From the NCBI GenBank assembly GCA_014529385.2, contig CM043968.1:24740513-24804512 (forward strand): a stretch of 64,000 bases of DNA, read 5' to 3'. This stretch comes from Adiantum capillus-veneris. Lineage: Eukaryota > Streptophyta > Polypodiopsida > Polypodiales > Pteridaceae. The stretch's first letter is position 1. Each line of letters begins with the position of its first letter. The translations under genes and the position numbers were made by a program. The notes beneath the pieces are model-generated. The model did not search any database, was not told the DNA's origin, and saw only the letters and a program-made list of their open reading frames with translations. Positions 58,063-64,000 of this stretch are shown in pieces.

Positions 58063-59003
58063 GTATGTTGCATACCGAAGAAGATAATATCCAAATGGAA
58101 GATGATAGCCTTTCGAGCATGGTCCAAATTACCCACTTGAAAGATGAGAAAGCCGAAAAGGAGCTTGAGACTCTCAATGCAACACTGAGAGAGGCTAAGA
58201 GTGAACGAGATACTCTAACACTAGAAATGGCAGAGGTTCGAGAGAAGTCAAGACTCTCCAAGAAGAGAAAGAAAGAGTAGAAGATGAGCTAGAGGCAACA
58301 AAATATGAAGTGCTAGTGCTGAAAGAAAAATTAGAGCTCCAGGACTTGACAATCAAGAGATTAAGGGCAACACCGAGGGCTGTACGGGCAAGTGCAGGGG
58401 CAAGATAGTCAAGTTGTGCAAGCCTTGGAAGCACAATTCACCGCCCTCCAAAAGGAATTAGGGCTAGAGCAAAGACAACAAATGCATACAGCAGAAGGAT
58501 CTCTAGCCATGGAGGAAAGAATGAAGGCTGAACACAAAGAGCTTCAAAAATAACATGAGGAGCTTCAACGACAAATGGCTACACTACAAGAGATGTTGGT
58601 AGACCAAGCAGAAGCAGCAACTAAAAGAGATATGCTTGCTCAACAACAGCTAATGGAATTACAAAGAGAAATAGCTGAAGCAAGGACACGACACGGAAGC
58701 ACGAGCCAGTGATCTAGGGATCTAGGATTTCTAAAGTACTTGGTGGAAGCCCCAAAGATTATAAGGGATGACGTCCTATTCTGCCCAATCCCTCATGTAT
58801 GCACATGGGCAAACCATTTCAGAATCTTGAAGAGACATCCCAACTGGCTTAATTACCCCTCTTTGCAACCACCCAAGGAAGAAGAGAGAATAAGTGTCTC
58901 TTATATGGTGAAAACCTTGAAGGGCACCATTAAGACTTTCACTGGCTCTCTTGACTTGACGTGTGTGATGATGAGGAAAATTTGCAAGACTGGCTTGCAT
59001 TGA
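58063..59003 (+). pseudogene. T1 gag C-terminal coiled coil and tail
   Basis: Continues after S2 with EDDSLSSMVQITHLKDEKAE and ELETLNATLREAKSERDTLT, a strong heptad pattern. After frame breaks (about 58280-58410) it resumes with VVQALEAQFTALQKELGLEQ, LAMEERMKAEHKELQ, QMATLQEMLVDQAEAATKRD and LQREIAEARTRHG. A globular tail (58740-59003) reads DDVLFCPIPHVCTWANHFRI. A long coiled coil at the gag C-terminus is unusual; nothing polymerase-like follows before the purine tract. Confidence 0.65.
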
Positions 59004-59351
59004 AGCGTTCCCACCGTCCAAAGCTACAGACTCGACCCTTCTGTCAATGGGCGACATTGTCACCACAATGACATATGATTTGTCGAGGCAGCCATCTCTA
59101 GAGGTATTACATATGCTCTATCAAAGGATCATGTTCTTACCCAGCTACAACATGTAGGCTTTTGAGGAAGCCTTCTACACTGGGTTATTTACATATGATA
59201 GCAAAATATTTGGCCCCACAATTCACCTTGGGCAATATAAGGTACGAGTCGTACTTAAAGCTGCCAAAGCCCCAAGGATTCCATTGACATGAACACAACT
59301 TCTACCGGAAGCAGAAGATCAAGACCTGTCATGTCAAGGCCGACATGAACG

Positions 59352-59364
59352 CGGAAGGGGGGAA
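59352..59364 (+). promoter_or_regulatory. polypurine tract of T1
   Basis: CGGAAGGGGGGAA immediately precedes the LTR start TGTTGACGG. Confidence 0.8.
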
Positions 59365-59567
59365 TGTTGACGGACAAACACAGAAGGAGCCTTCCCTATC
59401 TTTTGTATCATTATTTTTGAAGCCGAATGACAATTTTGTAATATTTGAGCGGCCAATATTCGTTGTGGAAACAAGCCTCTAATGAGGAATTGTATATAAG
59501 CCAATTTTTGTAACCCTAAGCCAACTTTTGAATTAATCAAAGCCGAACTTTACTATGCGCGTTGTGT

Positions 59568-59631
<64 letters not shown>

Positions 59632-60252
59632 TTCTCTTTCCTACACGCTCTACGGAACCCCCATTGTGAAAGCAAAACCATCAACGGGTTAGCAACAGCT
59701 ACGGCTTCAATCTAATGCCAAGTTTACACGATTTCAACGTCGTCGTCGTCGCGAAGCAAGCTCCTACGAGCTTTTGGGTGATTTTTCTCGCAAAACGTGT
59801 GTCTGTTTAGTGAATTCTTCATACCTTGGGTTCACGGTGAGTAGAGCTACGGATTAGGATCTTACAAAAAAAAAGTGGTGACCTGGATTTTAATGTTTGT
59901 CTTTATATGCGATTGTCATACGAGGAGGTTAGAGGTGGGATACCAAGTCATAGTCCATAGGTTATTGATCTCTTGATGAGGAGAGTGTATCTTATGAGTT
60001 TCATGACATTTTGAATGCGTTTGGTCTAGTTTCGGATAGCTTGAGCATCGCAGGTTGAGTTGCTTTCACTAGTGCATAGAATGGTTAGATTTGATTTCCT
60101 TGACGAGTAGAGATTGTCATGGAAGGTTGAGAAGGTACTTGACATCCATCTTCTTGTTTCCATGCGCCTACGGGTTAAGCTCTGTCCTTGGCTGACATAG
60201 AGTTGTTGGTTTTGTTCTCGCTCTGCTAGCATCCACTCGTGACATATCCGCC

Positions 60253-60255
<3 letters not shown>
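59365..60255 (+). mobile_element. 3' LTR of element T1
   Basis: About 890 bp from TGTTGACGG to CCGCCAAC, where the final A is overwritten by a (CT)n tract. It has a TATA-like TATATAAG (59493-59500) and a (GA)n tract (59571-59626). The second half matches 51477-51906, the first half 47270-47646. Confidence 0.85.
59571..59626. repeat. (GA)n microsatellite in LTR T
   Basis: About 28 units. The 47.4 kb copy has only about seven at the same place. Confidence 0.97.

Positions 60256-60285
<30 letters not shown>
60256..60285. repeat. (TC)n tract at the T1 LTR edge
   Basis: About 15 units starting exactly at the LTR end. Confidence 0.95.
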
Positions 60286-60287
<2 letters not shown>

Positions 60288-60289
60288 CA

Positions 60290-60620
60290 TCCCTTGCCCT
60301 CGTGGAAACCGGGCCCCCACCCTCTCTCCTTCCCCTCCTCCATGGGAGCTACCCCTTCCCGCCTCTCGTGGCCCCGCGTGGGACCCATGTCCACGTGGCA
60401 CTCCATATGGATTGCAGGCGATGTGGCGAATTATGGCATGCCACACAGACTGTTGCGAACCATGTGGCAGTCCACGTGGTGTGCCACACATGGACACAAG
60501 TGCCGCAAGGGGCCACGCTGGTGTTCGCATGGAGTGTGGACGCTTGCATGGCCGCCCACATGGACCCACACGGCGTCCCCCTCCCCCCCCCCCCATTTGG
60601 CAACACACGCCCCCCTTCCT
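60290..60620 (+). promoter_or_regulatory. GC-rich segment with repeated CCACRTGG motifs
   Basis: Two exact G-box cores CACGTG (60392-60397 and 60473-60478) plus several CATGTGG, CCACATGG and CCACAC variants lie within about 200 bp, upstream of a TATA box. Plant bZIP and bHLH factors bind CACGTG. A promoter role is inferred from arrangement only. Confidence 0.4.
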
Positions 60621-60624
60621 TTTT

Positions 60625-60637
60625 CCCTATAAAAGGG
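60625..60637 (+). promoter_or_regulatory. strong TATA box
   Basis: CCCTATAAAAGGG, followed by a pyrimidine-rich TTTTCTTTCTCACTCTCAC stretch typical of plant transcription starts. It could drive the remnant at 60830 or belong to an unrecognised LTR. Confidence 0.5.
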
Positions 60638-60829
60638 TCCCCTCTCCCCTTTTTTTCTTTCTCACTCTCACTCTCTACCTTTCTCTTAAAGTACCTAAGT
60701 CTTTGCTATTGTGGAAGGTAGTTCTAAATTTATAGTAAATACATGGGGTTTTTCTTAGAAACCACTTTGTTTTGGTGATTTGTATTGCAAGAAGAGTTCC
60801 ATGCAATGTATTGACTGAAAACACAAAAT

Positions 60830-63540
60830 TTGCCAGCCAAGGGGATTAGAGAGTACCACATGCACAAAGATGATCACAAGGCGAACTATGATTTGATTGT
60901 AAAAGAGACCGAGAACTTTTTTGTGCGCAAGGGACTAGAGATAGCGATCATAGCTTATCCTGAGAATGGCACATATTTTTTTTGAAAATGAGTTTCTTTT
61001 GTGGGTTGGGGAGAGAATGGTTGCAAAATGACCCCTTTTAGAGTCTCCGAGGTTGCATGGGCACGTATTAGTCCTACGAAGTAAGTACTATCTGCTTTTG
61101 AAAGCATTGTTTCTTCTTAATTTATTAAAAATGTTATCCAATGGTAGATTGCAAAAAATGTCACCTAGTCGATATATTGGCCAAGGGTGATGTGTCGTTG
61201 GTGGAGGCATCTATTTTGACAAAAGAGAATCCATTCTCGCAATGGTTGAGAATGCACGTATATTGGTGGCATCTTGAAAGGTAAGCGTAGTAACATTAGA
61301 GTACGAGGTCTTCTCTAGTATTGTCATATTACTATGCAGGGGTATATTGAACTTGGCAAAAAAGATGGAGGCCGAGAACTCCACGTTGAAGAAGCTACAT
61401 GCATGCATCGCACACGATTGTGGCATGTCTCTTGGTGAGGCAATGTAGGCTTTTTAGCAAAAGCACTTTAGCAAGGCTTTTGTGCGGTTGAAGCCAACCA
61501 TACGAGCCACACACAGCACAGAGGAGCAGCCATGTTTCACATGTATTGTCCAACGCTTGCTATACAGGTATTGAACTATACAAATTTATTAGGATGTAAT
61601 ATTAAAATTGCGTGTTTTGAATGATGGAGTTATTCCTCTTGTTATTTGTAGATGGTGGTTGGGCACCCTTAAGATAGGTCTTTGTTGCAGTCAATATCCC
61701 AAGCATTCGAGCGATGCGTGGGTAGAGTGTGAGAGAGAGGAGAGCGGGATCTATCTCAATCATTAAATAGAGAAACTCCATGGTAAGGGAACGTGGAGAG
61801 ACTATCCATGGGTTTTGGACTATGTAGATGTCGAGTTTCCCGAAACCGAAGCTAAAGAATACAATGGTAAGTTATGTTTTTCTTGTTCAACTAATGTGTT
61901 TGAATTGCTATAGTGTCCTCACTTCTTTTTTTTTGGACTTGCAACATTGCACAAGAAGGCTAGGGGAAAGGGAAAAAGAAAAAGTGTCACCATCAATCAA
62001 CCTCCCACCGATGCCATTTCCCCTAGCATGACCAAGGGATGTCGAAGCCCAAAAATTGCAATGGGCAGACCTAAACAAGGTAACAAGGGAGTACGACTAG
62101 TCATTGAAGATTTTTTAGAGTTCTTGGAGGATTTTTAGAGTGAAAGGAGTGAGCATCAAGGTGGCGGATCCAATTATGAGAAGGGTGACTCCGAGCGTCA
62201 TTTGGAGTCATGGAGATCTAGTCCATCCCAGGCTTTGAGATCCCGAAGTTTCGAGCGAACCATATCCATTGCTACTGGGCAAAGCAAGGGTAGCCACTCA
62301 GTTTCGATTCGGCCACTCAAACCAGTTGCTTCCTTTCCATGAGGTAAGAAACACAACCACAAATCAATGCTTTCTTTTTGAAATTTGGTGGTACTTAACA
62401 TTTGATTAAATGAAATTTTGCGTGTGACACAATTTTGGCTCACTCTGACGCATAAATAGTAGCCATTATAAGTGTTGCAGTAGTCCCAGTACATCTCATA
62501 GTACTTGTTTATCTATACCATCTACAGGAGGTGATCATTGATCCAAAAAACAATTCTCAGTAAGTTTATGACAATTTGGCATCTAATTTCAATTTTAAAC
62601 TTGATAAGAACTAATCAATATTCTTTCGTATGGTATTTTGTATTGCAAGAGACTTCGAGTGATCCCGGCAACATTTGATTGGGTCTCTCTCACACTTCGA
62701 CAAAATGGAGCCTGATCAACATCTTGGAGGGGTGCGGCTTGTGTGGGCAGACCTTTGCACACATTGCAAACTTGAAGCCGGAATTGGTGGCATACCCCGA
62801 TGGAATATATTCTCTATTGAGCTTGTTGCCAATGTGTTCAGACTAGCTGTACAGTTTTTACTATCGGATGGCGCAGTAGTCATGGCGTGCTGAGTAGACC
62901 ACTTGGCACTCATCACCAAGGAGGCCCGCTTGTGCGATTTTCACCATCTTCGCACCATTTTTCTCCGAATGGTGTCAGACACATACGCTATGATAGATGA
63001 CTTCACGGATCCAATAAGTTCTTAACCATTTCTCCATGAATTTTAGGGTTGGTAGATATTGGTGTGCTTTTGTTTTAAATAGTAACCATATTGTAGGTTG
63101 AGACCTTGTTGCTGGCTATGTTCACACGTAAAATTGAAGGGCTTCCAATGATTCCATTATATGATCTCCACGCAGGAGATGAGGTAGCAGATAACGATGG
63201 GTTCGAGTTTGATAGTGAAATGATATGAGAGCCACTACGGGACTTGCATGGATAATAGATGCCCTTGGAGCATCGTTTCAACCTGAACGAGTTCTTTGCT
63301 CGATAAGTCGAGGAGGACACTTCTATGCTCGATTTTTGCCATTGAAATGTCCGCTAATGTTTGTGCTATCGTAAACATGTGGTTGTTGGGTACCTTCACA
63401 AAGGTTGGGGATGCAGTTTTGAATTGCATTAGGAAGGGAATGGGGTATCGGAGGGCCTCTTTATTTGGTAGTTTAAGGAAATGCTTAAAGCTTAAGCCAA
63501 GTTTGACTAAGCCTAAAAGAAAGGGCAAAAAGGCCTATGC
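60830..63540 (+). pseudogene. multi-exon remnant, possible beta-class DNA methyltransferase
   Basis: Coding blocks are separated by intron-like gaps with canonical edges. Block 1 (from about 60830) reads HMHKDDHKANYDLIVKETEN. After TTACTATGCAG: KKMEAENSTLKKLHACIAHD. After TTTGTAG (61650): WWLGTLKIGLCCSQYPKHSS. Then a basic stretch (61960-62340), an 11-codon exon (about 62528-62560), and from 62670 LGGVRLVWADLCTHCKLEAG, FRLAVQFLLSDGAVVMAC and MVSDTYAMIDDFTDP. Near 63260: EHRFNLNEFFAR, then SMLDFCH, and YRKHVVVGYLHKG. An ADPPY-like motif IV before a DxFxGxG-like motif I is the beta-class order, but both motifs are degenerate. About eight in-frame stops make it a pseudogene. The family call is tentative. 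Confidence 0.35.
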
Positions 63541-63906
63541 TAAAAAATTTAAAAATACCATTTGTATATTTTGTATTTAAAAATAGGCTATTTTAACCCA
63601 AAAGTGAGGTGGGTAGCTAAATTTTAAAATTTCTTTTCCCCATCTCTCTCTCTCTAGCATATAAAACACTCTATCTCACTTAGTTCTCATTAAAAGAAGC
63701 ACTTTTCACCTCTTCCCTGTAAAAAAAATCAGATTTTGCATATTCTCTCACTGCATTCTCTCTCTAAAATGTGAACCAACTCTTTCTCTTTCCCCCCCTT
63801 TTCTCTCTTGTCACTTCCATTTCCCAATCATCAAGAGGACATTCTATATGTTGCCTACATCTGACAAAAAGTGCAGATTTTCCAAGGTTGTAGATCTACT
63901 CTCTCT

Positions 63907-63958
<52 letters not shown>

Positions 63959-64000
63959 CTTCTCCCACTCCAGCTCCAGGTGAGAGCAATGGAAAACTCC
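63541..64000. other. AT-rich end of window with (CT)n
   Basis: A TATA-like CATATAAAACACTC at about 63657-63670 and pyrimidine-rich sequence suggest a promoter or LTR start, unproven. A (CT)n tract lies at about 63916-63955. Confidence 0.4.
63916..63955. repeat. (CT)n microsatellite
   Basis: About 20 units. Confidence 0.95.

Noticed and set aside
54227-59003. Hidden protease or reverse transcriptase in T1
   Set aside because: I read all plus frames for DSG, FLDD and HPVFHV-type motifs and found none between the capsid domain and the purine tract.
59365-59866. A shorter, 500-bp LTR ending at CTTACA
   Set aside because: The following 390 bp also match the copy at 51.5-51.9 kb, and the end CCGCCAACA followed by a gypsy-type primer site fits the longer LTR better.

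Overview
Nuclear DNA of a land plant, made almost entirely of decayed, nested retrotransposons and very long microsatellites. Copia elements with initiator-Met-type primer sites (TGGTATCAGAGC or TGGTATTAGAGCC) sit beside gypsy elements, L1-like LINE pieces and spliced, stop-ridden gene remnants. A seed-free plant such as a fern is my best guess, because two broken gene families (43.5-46.9 kb and 60.8-63.5 kb) resemble proteins I associate with ferns and mosses; this is recollection and was not tested. No intact host gene, tRNA, rRNA or CRISPR array was seen.

Layout. 1-1.25 kb: LINE reverse-transcriptase remnant (-). 1.63-5.42 kb: copia A1 (-) with its 3' LTR. 5.42-5.48 kb: a LINE sliver. 5.48-8.14 kb: 5'-truncated gypsy element (+) with a chromodomain-like tail and probable LTR. 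8.1-11.7 kb: mostly unrecognised. 11.71-21.61 kb: copia B (+) with both LTRs, interrupted by a second copy of the A family (A2, -, 14.44-19.03 kb). 21.80-23.69 kb: short non-coding LTR element E. About 23.7-27.72 kb: copia D (-), the least damaged pol here. 28.2-33.85 kb: gypsy F (-), split by LTR S1 and abutted by LTR fragment S4. 33.85-34.8 kb: copia G fragment (-). 34.8-36.9 kb: copia H leader and gag start (+), carrying a 1.33 kb terminal-inverted-repeat insertion. 38.2-41.16 kb: copia C (-). 41.4-42.6 kb: L1-ORF1-like coding remnant (+). 42.7-43.4 kb: compound satellite. 43.5-46.9 kb: transposase/SWIM-like gene remnant (-). 47.27-47.65 kb: fragment of LTR T. 48.7-50.2 kb: purine-rich low-complexity DNA. 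50.19-51.04 kb: solo LTR S3 (+). 51.48-60.26 kb: gag-only LTR element T1 (+), with solo LTR S2 inserted in its coding region. 60.3-63.5 kb: a TATA promoter-like segment and a multi-exon remnant with a possible beta-class DNA methyltransferase fold (+).

How it fits together. The pieces record successive insertions: solo LTRs S1, S2 and S3 lie inside or next to older gypsy elements (S2 and S3 with perfect 5-bp target duplications), A2 lies inside B, and a small DNA transposon lies inside the H leader. Reverse transcriptase and integrase active sites are often mutated, so most copies cannot move by themselves. The most unusual signal is a set of six 22-bp palindromes in the untranslated leader of T1 (52.43-53.67 kb). 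Their arms vary in a paired way, which suggests a selected hairpin or a dimer-binding site.
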